NCBI RefSeq assembly: GCF_027497255.1
Contig: NZ_CP114903.1
Location: 5,394,001 to 5,458,000, forward strand
Length of the DNA stretch: 64,000 bases
Origin: Micromonospora sp. WMMD882
GTDB taxonomy: Bacteria > Actinomycetota > Actinomycetes > Mycobacteriales > Micromonosporaceae
Reading direction: 5' to 3'
Below the pieces are notes generated by a model, which had not been told where the DNA came from, did not search any database, and worked only from the letters and a program-made list of their open reading frames with translations. Positions 8,543 to 16,985 of this stretch are shown here, in pieces. How positions within the stretch are numbered: the first letter of the stretch is position 1; each line of letters opens with the position of its first letter. A program made the position numbers and the translations under genes.

Positions 8543-10054
8543 TCAGGGGCGGGTGGTGAAGCGCAGCACGTTCCAGGAAATGGCGGGCAGCCGTACGGTG
8601 CACCGGCCGCCGTCGACGGTGGGAGGGGTGATGGTCCGGGGCGTCACCCGGTCGGGCTCGGCCTCGGTGTTGGTCGCCGACGGGTCGTCCCCGGCGGCCA
8701 GGGTCAGGTGGGATCCGGCGGAGAGCCCCGGCAGACCGCGCAGGTCGAGCCGCAGCTCCAGGTCCGTGCTGTCCCGGTTGACGGCGAAGACGGTCAGCTC
8801 GCCCCGCTCCTCGTCGTGCACGGCGACGCTGTCCAGCACCGGCACCTCGCCGTGCCGCTTCGTCTCGTACGTCGGGCCGACCGGCTCGGTGCGCAGCACC
8901 GAGCCCCGGGCGTACCGGGCGGTGAGCGCGAACGGGTGGAAGATGCTCTGCCGCCAGGCCGGGCCGCCGGTGCGGGTCCGGATCGGGGCGATCACGTTGG
9001 CGAGCTGCGCCTGGCAGGCCACCCCGACCCGGTCGGCGTGCCGGAGCAGGGTGAGCAGCAGGTCGCCGACCACCACCGCGTCGACCGCGGTGTAGGTGTC
9101 CTCGATCAGCGCCGGGGCCTCGACCCAGCCCCGCTGGTCCAGGTCCGCCTGGAGGCGGGACTGGTACCAGACGTTCCACTCGTCGAAGGAGATCTTCAGC
9201 TTGCGGCGCTGGCGGAGCTTCGCCGCGACGTGGTCGGCGGTGGCCACCACCTCGTTGATGAAGTGGTCCATGTCGACCGCCGAAGCCAGCATGCTGGCCC
9301 GGTCGCCGTCGGACGGGTCGTAGTAGGTGTGCGCGGAGACGTAGTCGACGTGCTCGTAGGTGTGCTCCAGCACGGTCGCCTCCCAGGAGGCGAAGGTGGG
9401 CATGCCCCGACCGGAGCTGCCGCAGGCCACCAGGCTGACCGAGGGGTCGATCAGCTTCATCGCCCGCGCGGTCTCGGCGGCCAGTCGGCCGTACTCGTCG
9501 GCGGTCTTGTGGCCGACCTGCCAGGGGCCGTCCAGCTCGTTGCCGAGACACCAGAGCCGCACCCCGTACGGCCGCTCCGCGCCGTGCTTGCGGCGCAGGT
9601 CGGACAGCGCCGTCCCGCCCGGGTGGTTGGCGTACTCCAGCAGGTCGCAGGCTTCCTGCACGCCCCGGGTGCCGAGGTTGACCGCCATCATCGGCTCGAC
9701 CCGGGCCTGCTCGGCCCAGGTCATGAACTCGTGCAGGCCGAAGGCGTTCGTCTCGATCGTCTTCCAGGCCAGGTCGAGTCGGCGGGGCCGGTCGGCGACC
9801 GGGCCGACGCCGTCCTCCCAGCGGTAGCCGGAGACGAAGTTGCCGCCCGGGTACCGGACGACGGAGACGCCCAGCTCGCGGGTCATGTCCAGCACGTCGG
9901 CGCGGAAGCCGTGGTCGTCGGCGGTGGGGTGGCCGGGCTCGAAGACGCCGCCGTACACGCAGCGCCCCAGGTGCTCCACGAACGAGCCGAAGAGCCGACG
10001 GTCGGCCGGGCCGATCGCGAAGGCGGGGTCGATCGTCAGCTGAGCGGTTCGCAA
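8543..10054 (-). CDS. abfA: Alpha-L-arabinofuranosidase, GH51
   Basis: This is a 503-residue intracellular glycoside hydrolase of family 51. The TTG at 10054-10052 is the preferred start: it gives the conserved opening RTAQLTIDPAF and is preceded by GAGAGGTGGG, whereas the longer frame to 10153 adds 33 residues with no family match and overlaps the LacI remnant. Conserved segments include LFGSFVEHLGRCVYGG, VVRYPGGNFVSGY, WCLGNELDGPW with acid/base Glu173, and ISFDEWNVWY with nucleophile Glu292. It releases terminal arabinose from arabinoxylan or arabinan oligosaccharides. No signal peptide is present. The gene is divergent from a broken LacI-family regulator, so its former control is probably lost. 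Confidence 0.93.
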   Translation of the reverse strand: MRTAQLTIDPAFAIGPADRRLFGSFVEHLGRCVYGGVFEPGHPTADDHGFRADVLDMTRELGVSVVRYPGGNFVSGYRWEDGVGPVADRPRRLDLAWKTIETNAFGLHEFMTWAEQARVEPMMAVNLGTRGVQEACDLLEYANHPGGTALSDLRRKHGAERPYGVRLWCLGNELDGPWQVGHKTADEYGRLAAETARAMKLIDPSVSLVACGSSGRGMPTFASWEATVLEHTYEHVDYVSAHTYYDPSDGDRASMLASAVDMDHFINEVVATADHVAAKLRQRRKLKISFDEWNVWYQSRLQADLDQRGWVEAPALIEDTYTAVDAVVVGDLLLTLLRHADRVGVACQAQLANVIAPIRTRTGGPAWRQSIFHPFALTARYARGSVLRTEPVGPTYETKRHGEVPVLDSVAVHDEERGELTVFAVNRDSTDLELRLDLRGLPGLSAGSHLTLAAGDDPSATNTEAEPDRVTPRTITPPTVDGGRCTVRLPAISWNVLRFTTRP

Positions 10055-10073
10055 GGGTGCCCACCTCTCTGTC

Positions 10074-10428
10074 GTGTGGCCGGGCCACCCGGGTGTCCCG
10101 GACGTGGCCGAGAAGGCCGGTGTCTCGGTCAAGACGGTGTCCAACGTCGTCAACGGCTACCAGCATGTCCGACCGACCACCCCGGGGGCGAGTCGAGCAG
10201 GCCATCGCCGAGCTGAACCACCTGCCCAACCTCTCCGCCCGCAATCTTCGCAAGGGGCGCGCCGGACCGCGGCCCATGAGATCACCACCCACCTGATCGG
10301 CCTCGGCCGCCGCCGGATCGCCGCGATCGGCTCACCACGCGACCCGGAGGGGGCAGCGCGCGGCTGCGGCTCGCCGGCTACCGCGCCGCCCTCGCCGCCG
10401 CCGGCATCGGGTAGACGAACGCCTGGTC
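10074..10428 (+). pseudogene. LacI-family regulator remnant (internally deleted, frameshifted)
   Basis: The DNA encodes scattered LacI pieces in three frames. First comes the helix-turn-helix DVAEKAGVSVKTVSNVVNGY (about 10100-10170); a frameshift near 10183-10190 then gives RVEQAIAELNHLPNLSARNL (to about 10255). The next piece, AHEITTHLIGLGRRRIAAIG (about 10273-10332), normally lies roughly a hundred residues further on, so much of the ligand-binding domain is missing. A second shift near 10345-10352 gives SARLRLAGYRAALAAAGIG, ended by a stop at about 10423. The rest of the effector domain is absent. The order and orientation match one ancestral gene next to a sugar hydrolase, which suggests a local arabinose-type repressor that decayed. 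Confidence 0.85.
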
Positions 10429-10626
10429 GCGCCCCCACCACCCCGTACCGCCTCGGACTCCGGGAGAGCGCCCTCGGCCGCTGACGTCCACCCGCCCGGG
10501 CGGATGTTGCGTCCAGATGCGACAGTCCTGATGTCCGTACGGGAACACCGATCGGGGGATGGGCGCGGTGCCGGCGGATCACGATGATGGCCGCGACACG
10601 CGGACCACCGCACACCTGGGGGCGAG

Positions 10627-11220
10627 ATGAGCACCGATTCGAGCTGGGGCGACTACCTGTCCACCGACACCGCCACGACGGACGTGGGCGCCTTCGACAC
10701 GTACGCCGCCGCGCCGGACCCGATCCTGCCCGACCCGATCCTGCCCGAGGCCGTTCTGTCGGACCCGGTCCTGCCGGAGGCTGTGCTGCCCGAGCCGGTG
10801 CTGCCCGAGCCGGTGGTCGACGCGGTGGAGACCGAGCTGACCGGCGCGGCGGCCGACCAGGACTGGTCCTCCTGGCACGCGGACAGCGGTGACCAGTGGG
10901 CCGACTCGGCGCAGGACTGGGTCGACTACGCCAACGACAACCTCGCCGCCGGCAACCTCGAGGTCGCCGAGAGCGCCTACGCGCACGCCGCCACCCACGC
11001 CGACATCGCCGAGAGCAACTACGACGTCTCGGTCGACTACTCCGCCCAGGCCGGCGCCCACGTCGACGCCGCCGCCGCCGAGGTCGCCCCGTACGACACC
11101 ATGTCCTCCTCGTACGACGCGGGCTCGACGTACGACGCGGGGTTGTCCTACGACGCCGCCTCGTCCTACGACGCGGGCACCGGCTTCGACGCCGGCACGA
11201 GCTTCGACCTCGCGGAATGA
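10627..11220 (+). CDS. Acidic repeat protein of unknown function
   Basis: I do not recognise this 197-residue protein. It is very acidic and almost free of basic residues. Residues about 29-62 form a pentad array of the type xPxLP (PDPILPDPILPEAVLSDPVL...). A helical middle (about 85-125) is rich in Asp, Glu and Ala with regular Tyr/Trp. The last 40 residues repeat SSYDAG/TYDAG/GFDAG about six times. No signal peptide or membrane span is present. The start ATG follows GGGGGCGAG. Its stop overlaps the next gene's ATG by four bases, so both are translated together. The 198 bp before it, after the LacI remnant, hold no other visible feature. A partner or scaffold for the downstream zinc-ribbon protein is an inference. 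Confidence 0.75.
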   Translation: MSTDSSWGDYLSTDTATTDVGAFDTYAAAPDPILPDPILPEAVLSDPVLPEAVLPEPVLPEPVVDAVETELTGAAADQDWSSWHADSGDQWADSAQDWVDYANDNLAAGNLEVAESAYAHAATHADIAESNYDVSVDYSAQAGAHVDAAAAEVAPYDTMSSSYDAGSTYDAGLSYDAASSYDAGTGFDAGTSFDLAE

Positions 11221-12722
11221 GCTGGGCCGACACCCCGGACGCCGGGGGCCAGCCGGACCCGGCCGTCCTCGCCGCCGAGGCGGGACGGCTGAGCGCGGGC
11301 GCGCAACGCCGGATCGCCGCGCCGCCCAGCGTGGTCCGCCAGCACCTGCTCCGCGCCATCCGGGATCTCCACTTCGAGCTGCGGACCGAACAGCTCAGCC
11401 TCCTGGAGGCGGTCCGGGGCTCCAAACTGGGCGGGGTCACGCTCTCTGCCGCCCGGGTGCCGGTCGCCCTGCGGGTCGGGCTGGACACCGACGGCCCCGG
11501 CACCCGGATAAGCGTCCTGCTGGCCGACCGCTGGGCCGGCAAGGTCGGCCGCAACTGGGGCCTGACCTCGGTCTACGTCGAGCTCTTCGAGACCGTCCTC
11601 GGCGCGGTCGACGGCACCCTCGGCCGCCTCGACCCGAGCGCCGCCGCCACGTTCCCCGGCTGGTGGCGGCAGACCGGACCAGGCGACGTGGCGATCATGC
11701 AGAACGCGGCCAGCCTGGCCAACCGGGCCGGAACCGTGCTCTCCCGGCACGCCTCCCGCCTCCTCGACGGGGACACCGGGGCCCAGCGCCGGGCGGTGGT
11801 CAGCCGGGCCGGCGCCCGTACCGTCACCTTCGAGACGCCGCAGGCGGTCGCCGAGGTGCCGGCCGAGGTGGCGGACGGCATGCTGATGGTCGGCGCGCTG
11901 GTCGCGAGCCGCCCCGGTGACATGCCGCCCAGACTGGTGGCCCAGGTGCAGTCGCTGGTCTTCCGGATCGAGGAGCACCTCACCGCGCCCACCAGCGGCA
12001 CCGGCGGCACCGGCGGCACCGGCGGCACCGGCGGCACCGGCGGCACCAACGGCACCGGCGGCACCAACGGCACCGGCGGCACCGGCGGCGCCGGCCCGAC
12101 CCCGGACGCCCGGTTCGCCGTCGAGCCGGCGGACGTGCCGGTGGTGACCTTCCTGCACCAGCAGGCCCGACTCCGGGGCCTGCTGCCGGCGCGAACCCTG
12201 CGCACCTGCACCACCTGCCGGCTGGAGAAGGTCACCAACCCGGATCTGGAACGGTTGCAGGAGCGCACCCGGCGTACCCGAGACCTGGCCAGCAGCCTCA
12301 GCGCCGTGGTCACCCCGTACGTGCTGGCCGGCCGGCTGGTGCAGCTCAACGGCAGGGGGCCGAGCTTCGCCTGCCCGCGCTGCCAGGGCATGGACGCCGA
12401 CGAGACAGTGGTGACGTACTGCCAGCGGTGCGGCGACCGGCGGGCCGAGACCGCCCTGCGGACCTGCTCGAAGTGCCAGTTCGACTTCCGCAGCCTGATC
12501 AGCGGCGACCGCCTCTGGCAACCCCGCGCCTCGTCCCCGCCCTCACCCGTCCCGCCCTCACCCGTCCCGCCCTCACCCGTCCCGCCGTCATCCACCCCGT
12601 CCTCATCCGTCCCGCCCTCATCCGTCCCGCCCTCACCCGTCCCGTCCTCACCCGTCCCGCCCTCAGCGGTGGACCCTGAGGCGGAACAGTGGCCGCGGCC
12701 CCCCGGGTATCGGCCGAACTGA
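11217..12722 (+). CDS. Unrecognised protein with C-terminal zinc-ribbon-like Cys clusters
   Basis: This 501-residue protein is translationally coupled to the acidic protein (ATGA overlap). Residues about 1-260 form a helical or mixed domain without a family match that I know (HLLRAIRDLHFELRTEQLSL..., VALRVGLDTDGPGTRISVLL). A Gly-Thr-Asn linker coded by a 9-bp repeat spans about residues 261-292. Residues about 325-435 carry four Cys pairs: CTTC, CPRC, CQRC and CSKC, which suggests two zinc ribbons. The tail is a Ser/Pro-rich repeat (PPSPV) and ends EQWPRPPGYRPN. No export signal is seen. The Cys pairs imply metal binding and perhaps nucleic-acid or protein contact. Function is unknown. Confidence 0.78.
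   Translation: MSWADTPDAGGQPDPAVLAAEAGRLSAGAQRRIAAPPSVVRQHLLRAIRDLHFELRTEQLSLLEAVRGSKLGGVTLSAARVPVALRVGLDTDGPGTRISVLLADRWAGKVGRNWGLTSVYVELFETVLGAVDGTLGRLDPSAAATFPGWWRQTGPGDVAIMQNAASLANRAGTVLSRHASRLLDGDTGAQRRAVVSRAGARTVTFETPQAVAEVPAEVADGMLMVGALVASRPGDMPPRLVAQVQSLVFRIEEHLTAPTSGTGGTGGTGGTGGTGGTNGTGGTNGTGGTGGAGPTPDARFAVEPADVPVVTFLHQQARLRGLLPARTLRTCTTCRLEKVTNPDLERLQERTRRTRDLASSLSAVVTPYVLAGRLVQLNGRGPSFACPRCQGMDADETVVTYCQRCGDRRAETALRTCSKCQFDFRSLISGDRLWQPRASSPPSPVPPSPVPPSPVPPSSTPSSSVPPSSVPPSPVPSSPVPPSAVDPEAEQWPRPPGYRPN
11997..12094 (+). repeat. 9-bp tandem repeat coding Gly-Thr-Gly linker
   Basis: About ten units of GGCACCGGC, with two units altered to GGCACCAAC, run in frame inside the zinc-ribbon gene. 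They encode a flexible GTGGTGG/GTN linker and are prone to copy-number change without frame loss. Confidence 0.9.
12541..12665 (+). repeat. 15-bp tandem repeat coding Pro/Ser/Val tail
   Basis: About eight imperfect units of CCTCACCCGTCCCGC encode PPSPV or SSSV pentads at the end of the zinc-ribbon protein. The period is a multiple of three, so length variation would keep the reading frame. Confidence 0.88.
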
Positions 12723-12740
12723 TCAACTCCCGCTCCTGAT

Positions 12741-12786
12741 CCTTGATATGGGGGCATCGGCCAGCTCTGATGCCCTCATATCAAGG
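12741..12786. terminator. Bidirectional terminator, 18-bp stem
   Basis: CCTTGATATGGGGGCATC pairs with the 12769-12786 arm over 18 bp with one G-T wobble, around a 10-base loop. It is unusually AT-rich for this genome and sits between the convergent zinc-ribbon and methyltransferase genes. Confidence 0.75.
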
Positions 12787-12844
12787 AAACGAAGTGGATC
12801 ATGGGGGATCCGGGGCGGCGAGGGCGCCCCGGGGTCTGGGGGAG

Positions 12845-13570
12845 TCAGTCGAAGAAGCGGGCCAGGTGGGTTTTGTCTGGGCCGGGGGCGTCTCGGGTGA
12901 GTGGGGTCAGGTCGGCGAAGATCGAGGCCCCGTCGCAACCCACGTGCAACGGGTACCAGCGCGGCGTTCCCGGGGGGCGCTGCCCGCACACCCCCTTGAT
13001 CGTCTGGACGTCGAGGAGCCGGACGTGGGTGGGGTCGGCGACCGCGTTGACGTGCCGCCACCACGGGCTCATCACGTGCAGGACGCCGCCCGGCCGGAGC
13101 ACCCGGTGGCACTCGTCCAGCAGCGGCAGGAAGTCGATCAGGTGCTCCAGGATGTGCACCGCGAACAGCACGTCCACCGAGTCGTCGGCCAGCGGCAGCG
13201 CCCCGGACAGGTCCGCCACCGCGTCCACCCCGGGCGCGGGATAGATGTCCAGCCCGAGGTTGCCCGGGTACTGCTTGGTGCCGCCGCAGCCCAGATCCAC
13301 CACGACCGGCGCCCGCCCGGCCACCGCGACCCGGCCCCAGACCCCGAACACCCCGGCCAGCCGCCCCACCCGGTCCCGGAGCAGGCGCAACTCGGCCGGT
13401 GCGGCCACCGCCCCGGTCAGGTGGGCCACGCCCCGGTCGAAGGCCACCTCCACCGAGAGGCCCCGCAGCCGGTCGTCGTGCCGGGCCTGGTCCGCCCACG
13501 CGTCGGTGAGAAACACGTCGATCGCCCGCAGCCGTTCGGCCGAGGGCGGGGCCTGCGCCAACGCGACCAT
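12845..13570 (-). CDS. BON-like domain fused to class I SAM-dependent methyltransferase
   Basis: This 241-residue protein starts at the ATG at 13570, five bases after GGGAGGTGG. Residues about 15-85 read LRGLSVEVAFDRGVAHLTG...LRDRVGRLAGVFGV, the alternating pattern of a BON (OsmY/nodulation) domain. A Rossmann methyltransferase follows: VVVDLGCGG near residue 92 is SAM motif I, then LGLDIYP, DSVDVLFAVHILEHL and CHRVLRPGGVLHVMSPWW, typical of Methyltransf_11. The substrate is unknown. BON domains usually bind membranes or hydrophobic ligands, so this may be a methyltransferase directed to a membrane or wall component. It lies downstream of, and may be co-transcribed with, the ABC-F gene on the same strand (86-bp gap). 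Confidence 0.78.
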   Translation of the reverse strand: MVALAQAPPSAERLRAIDVFLTDAWADQARHDDRLRGLSVEVAFDRGVAHLTGAVAAPAELRLLRDRVGRLAGVFGVWGRVAVAGRAPVVVDLGCGGTKQYPGNLGLDIYPAPGVDAVADLSGALPLADDSVDVLFAVHILEHLIDFLPLLDECHRVLRPGGVLHVMSPWWRHVNAVADPTHVRLLDVQTIKGVCGQRPPGTPRWYPLHVGCDGASIFADLTPLTRDAPGPDKTHLARFFD

Positions 13571-13656
13571 CCGAGCCACCTCCCGCCGCCCGTTACCCGC
13601 ATCCGCGCCCGGTATGCCCGATGCCTGCCGGCCGTGTCGACCCGGCTCGGTCGGGC

Positions 13657-15294
13657 TCAGTCCTCGGTGACCTGGCCGGCGGTGACGTGCAGGCGGCGGT
13701 TGGTGTGGACCGCGTCGAGCATCCGGCGGTCGTGGGTGACCAGCAGCAACGTGCCCGGGTAACCCGCCAGCGCCGTCTCCAACTGCTCGATCGCCGGCAG
13801 GTCCAGGTGGTTGGTCGGCTCGTCCAGCACCAGCAGGTTCACCCCGCGCCCCTGGAGCAGGGCCAACGCGGCCCGGGTGCGTTCGCCGGGGGAGAGGGTC
13901 GCCGCCGTCCGCAGCACGTGGTCGGCGCGCAGGCCGAACTTGGCCAGCAGGGTCCGCGCGTCCGCCGGTGACAGCTCGGGTACGGCCAGCCGGAACGCGT
14001 CGATCAGCGGCTGGTCGCCGAGGAACAGCCCGCGGGCCTGGTCGACCTCGCCGACCACCACCCCGGGGCCGAGCGTGGCGTGCCCGGCGTCCAGCGGCAG
14101 CCGCCCGAGCAGCGCCGCCAGCAGGGTGGACTTGCCGGACCCGTTCGCCCCGGTCACCGCCACCCGGTCGGCCCAGTCGACCTGGAGGCGTACCGGGCCG
14201 AGGGTGAACTCTCCCCGGCGTACCACGGCGTCGCGGAGCGCGGCCACGACGGCGCCGGCGCGGGGCGCGGCGGCGATCTCCATCCGCAGCTCCCACTCTT
14301 TGCGGGGCTCCTCGACGACGTCCAGCCGCTCGATCAGCCGTTCGGTCTGCCGGGCCTTCGCCGCCTGCTTCTCCGAGGTCTGCCCCCGGAAGTGCTTGAC
14401 GTGCTTGTCCGGGTCGCTGGCCTTGCGGCGGGCGTTACGGACGCCCTTCTCCATCCAGGCGCGCTGGGTACGGGCCCGCTCCTCCAACCCGGCTTTCGTC
14501 TCGGCGTACTCCTCGAACTCGGCCCGCGCCTGGCGGCGCGCCACCTCGCGTTCCTCCAGGTACGCCGCGTACCCGCCGCCGTAGTGCCGCACCTGCTGCT
14601 GGTGCAGGTCCAGCTCCAGCACCCGGGTCACCGTCCGGGTCAGGAACTCGCGGTCGTGGCTGACCAGCACCGTGCCGGCGCGCAGCCCGGTGACGAACTC
14701 CTCCAGCTTCGCCAGCCCGGCCAGGTCGAGGTCGTTCGTCGGCTCGTCGAGCAGGAACACGTCGTACCGGCTGAGCAGCAGCGACGCCAGCCCGGCGCGG
14801 GCGGCCTGGCCGCCGGAAAGCGCGACCATCGGATGGTCCAGGTCGACGGTCAGACCCAGCTCGGCGGCCACCTGCTCGGCACGTTCCGGCAGGTCGGCGC
14901 CGCCGAGGGCGAGCCAGCGCTCCAACGCGTCGGCGTACGCGTCGTCGGCCCCGGGCGCGCCCGCGGTGAGCGCCCCGGTGGCGGCGTCCAGCGCGGCCTG
15001 CGCCGCCGTGACCCCGGTCCGGCGGGCCAGGAAGTCGCGGACCGTCTCGCCGGGGCGGCGCTCCGCCTCCTGCGGCAGGTGCCCGACGTTCGCGGTGGGC
15101 GGGCTCAGCGTGACGCCGCCGGCCTCCACCGGCAGCAACCCGGCGAGGGTACGCAGCAGCGTCGACTTGCCGGCCCCGTTCACCCCGACCAGGCCGATCA
15201 CGTCCCCGGGGGCGACCACCAGGTCGAGCCCGGCGAAGAGGAGCCGGTCGCCGTGCCCGGCGGAGAGACCCTTGACGATCATCGTGGCGCTCAT
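13657..15294 (-). CDS. ABC-F family ATPase
   Basis: This 545-residue protein has two ABC ATPase domains and no membrane span. The first has GLVGVNGAGKSTLLRTL, LSGGQAARAGLASLL and LLDEPTNDLDL. The second has AVTGANGSGKSTLLAALLG, LSPGERTRAALALL and LVLDEPTNHLDL. The charged linker between them (about residues 235-320, rich in Arg/Glu/Lys) is the P-site tRNA interaction motif region of ABC-F proteins. Such proteins act on ribosomes in translation control or antibiotic resistance rather than transport. The subgroup cannot be fixed by eye. The ATG at 15294 gives MSATMIVKGLSAGHG; an internal ATG 12 bases later is an alternative. It is divergent from the ROK kinase gene by 63 bp. Confidence 0.9.
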   Translation of the reverse strand: MSATMIVKGLSAGHGDRLLFAGLDLVVAPGDVIGLVGVNGAGKSTLLRTLAGLLPVEAGGVTLSPPTANVGHLPQEAERRPGETVRDFLARRTGVTAAQAALDAATGALTAGAPGADDAYADALERWLALGGADLPERAEQVAAELGLTVDLDHPMVALSGGQAARAGLASLLLSRYDVFLLDEPTNDLDLAGLAKLEEFVTGLRAGTVLVSHDREFLTRTVTRVLELDLHQQQVRHYGGGYAAYLEEREVARRQARAEFEEYAETKAGLEERARTQRAWMEKGVRNARRKASDPDKHVKHFRGQTSEKQAAKARQTERLIERLDVVEEPRKEWELRMEIAAAPRAGAVVAALRDAVVRRGEFTLGPVRLQVDWADRVAVTGANGSGKSTLLAALLGRLPLDAGHATLGPGVVVGEVDQARGLFLGDQPLIDAFRLAVPELSPADARTLLAKFGLRADHVLRTAATLSPGERTRAALALLQGRGVNLLVLDEPTNHLDLPAIEQLETALAGYPGTLLLVTHDRRMLDAVHTNRRLHVTAGQVTED

Positions 15295-15357
15295 CAGGAG
15301 GCGAATGCTATCCAACCGACCGCCCGTCGGCCGAGCGGATTAGGCAGACTGACGGGG

Positions 15358-16107
15358 GTGACGACCACTTTGGCGATCGACTGCGGTGGCGGCGGGATCA
15401 AGGGGACGGTGCTAGACGAGGCGGGCACGATGCGCGCCCGGCCGTTGCGGGTGCCCACGCCGTACCCGCTGCCTCCGGCCCTGTTCGTCAAGACGCTGCT
15501 GGAGCTGGCCGGTCAGCTCCCGCCCGCCGACCGGCTGACCGTCGGCCTGCCCGGCATGATCCGGCACGGGGTGGTGGTGGCCACCCCGCACTACGTGACC
15601 CGGGCCGGGCCCCGCACCAGGGTCGACCCGGAGCTGCTGGCCCAGTGGTCCGGCTACGACGCGCGTACCGCCCTGGCCGACGCGTTCGGCGTGCCGACGC
15701 TGGTGCTCAACGACGCCGAGGTGCACGGCGCCGGGGTGGTCGCCGGCAGCGGCTGCGAGCTGGTGCTGACCCTCGGCACCGGGCTGGGCAGCGCCCTCTA
15801 CGACGGCGGGACGCTCGCCCCGCATTTGGAGCTGTCGCACGCCCCGGTGCGCTGGGGCACCACCTACGACACGTACGTCGGCGAGCCGGAACGCCGGCGG
15901 CTCGGCGACGGCTTCTGGTCCCGCCGGGTCCGGCAGGTGGTGGACGGGCTGCGCCCGGTCTTCCGTTGGGACCGGCTCTACCTCGGCGGGGGCAACTCCC
16001 GGCTGATCCGCCCCGAGCAGCTCGCCCGGATGGGTGACGACGTGGTGGTCGTACCGAACACCGCCGCCCTGGTCGGCGGCGTCCGCGCCTGGCAGCTCCG
16101 GGTGTGA
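15358..16107 (+). CDS. ROK-family sugar kinase, polyphosphate glucokinase-like
   Basis: This 249-residue protein begins at GTG 15358 with TTTLAIDCGGGGIKGTVLD, an actin-fold phosphate-binding loop of the ROK/PPGK type. TVGLPGMIRHGVV, LVLNDAEVHGAGVV (catalytic Asp in LND) and LVLTLGTGLGSALYDGG follow. The length and the segment YLGGGNSRLI match polyphosphate glucokinases better than classical ROK repressors. The ROK Cys-rich zinc motif CxCGxxGC is absent, as in PPGK. It is expected to phosphorylate glucose or a related sugar with ATP or polyphosphate. No ribosome binding site of note is seen before GTG. The assignment to kinase is confident; the phosphoryl donor is inferred. Confidence 0.82.
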   Translation: MTTTLAIDCGGGGIKGTVLDEAGTMRARPLRVPTPYPLPPALFVKTLLELAGQLPPADRLTVGLPGMIRHGVVVATPHYVTRAGPRTRVDPELLAQWSGYDARTALADAFGVPTLVLNDAEVHGAGVVAGSGCELVLTLGTGLGSALYDGGTLAPHLELSHAPVRWGTTYDTYVGEPERRRLGDGFWSRRVRQVVDGLRPVFRWDRLYLGGGNSRLIRPEQLARMGDDVVVVPNTAALVGGVRAWQLRV

Positions 16108-16488
16108 CCCGGGCCGGGCCCCGCCCGTCCGGCCGCCGCCCGGGTCGGTCGTCGTCTGGCCGCCGCCCACGGGTGGCCTCCCGCGCCGGTCGCCGTACGG
16201 GCCGTCGCTCACGGGCGTCGGCGGGGTCGGGTGGACGCGGTGGGGTGGTGCCGGGCGGAGGCTGTCGAGCTGCCCCAGATATGGGGCAGCCCCACCGGGG
16301 TCCCGCCGCCCTTCCCACCGGGCCCCGCCGGCATCCCACGTGCTTCCCTGGTGTCCCGCAGTGACCCGCCCGGGACCTGTCCGGAGCCGCCCGGACTGCG
16401 GAAACCGTCGCGGGGAACAGTCGTGACCGGGGGAGCGTTGTGCCAGCGTCGGCGCAGGACGGTGGTGCGACACGAGGAGGTGGGTCGA
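16108..16488. other. Gene-free gap with a palindromic repeat
   Basis: I see no gene in these 381 bases. They are GC-rich and contain the palindromic element at 16261-16290. GAGGAGG at 16474-16480 is the ribosome binding site of the TPR gene that follows. Confidence 0.6.
16261..16290. repeat. Dispersed palindromic element, copy 1
   Basis: GCTGTCGAGCTGCCCC is followed by GATA and a complementary arm, giving a 9-bp stem (GCTGCCCCA, 16269-16277, with 16282-16290). The same core occurs at 17318-17332 (reverse strand) and 35389-35404, each in intergenic DNA with G-rich and CCCACCGGG-like flanks. Confidence 0.7.
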
Positions 16489-16857
16489 ATGGATCTTCTG
16501 GCGGACTACCGGCGGGCGACCATGTTCTTCGAGGCCGGTGACCCGACCGGGGCGGCCCGGCTGCTGGAGCCGATCGTCGAGGCCGAGCCCGGCAACACGG
16601 CGGTACGGCAGCTCCTGGCCCGGGCGTACTTCCAGTCCGCCCAGCTCGGGCGGGCCGAGACGCACCTGCGGGAGCTGGTCGACCGGGACCCGAGCGACCA
16701 CTACGCGCACCACGTGCTGGGCCGGACGCTGGAGCGGCTGAACCGCCCGGCCGACGCGCTGCGGCACCTGCGGATCGCCGCCGCCATGTACGCGACGAAC
16801 GACGCGTACCGGACGGCCCTGCGACGGGTCGAGACCCGGGTCGGCGGCGGACGCTGA
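16489..16857 (+). CDS. Small TPR-repeat protein
   Basis: This 122-residue protein consists of tetratricopeptide-like helical pairs: DYRRATMFFEAGDPTGAARL, VRQLLARAYFQSAQLGRAE and HHVLGRTLERLNRPADALRH show the W/L-G-Y-A-P spacing of three TPRs. The ATG at 16489 is preceded by GAGGAGGTGGG. It has no signal peptide. TPR proteins bind partner peptides; the partner is unknown. A longer frame exists upstream but has no similar coding character and would bypass the strong ribosome binding site. Confidence 0.82.
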   Translation: MDLLADYRRATMFFEAGDPTGAARLLEPIVEAEPGNTAVRQLLARAYFQSAQLGRAETHLRELVDRDPSDHYAHHVLGRTLERLNRPADALRHLRIAAAMYATNDAYRTALRRVETRVGGGR

Positions 16858-16985
16858 CCCCGGGGTGACAGTCGCCGGCCTACCATTGGCCGGCATGGAG
16901 CCGATCCGCCCGGTCGGTCGGCCCGACGCGGTGACGCGCGGGCCGACCGACCGGCGGGCGGCACGACACTCGACCGGGGCGTGCG

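Noticed and set aside
9096..10296. Plus-strand frames opposite the arabinofuranosidase
   Set aside because: They are shadows of the minus-strand GH51 gene, which has both catalytic Glu motifs. Only the part after 10074 reflects a real remnant (LacI).
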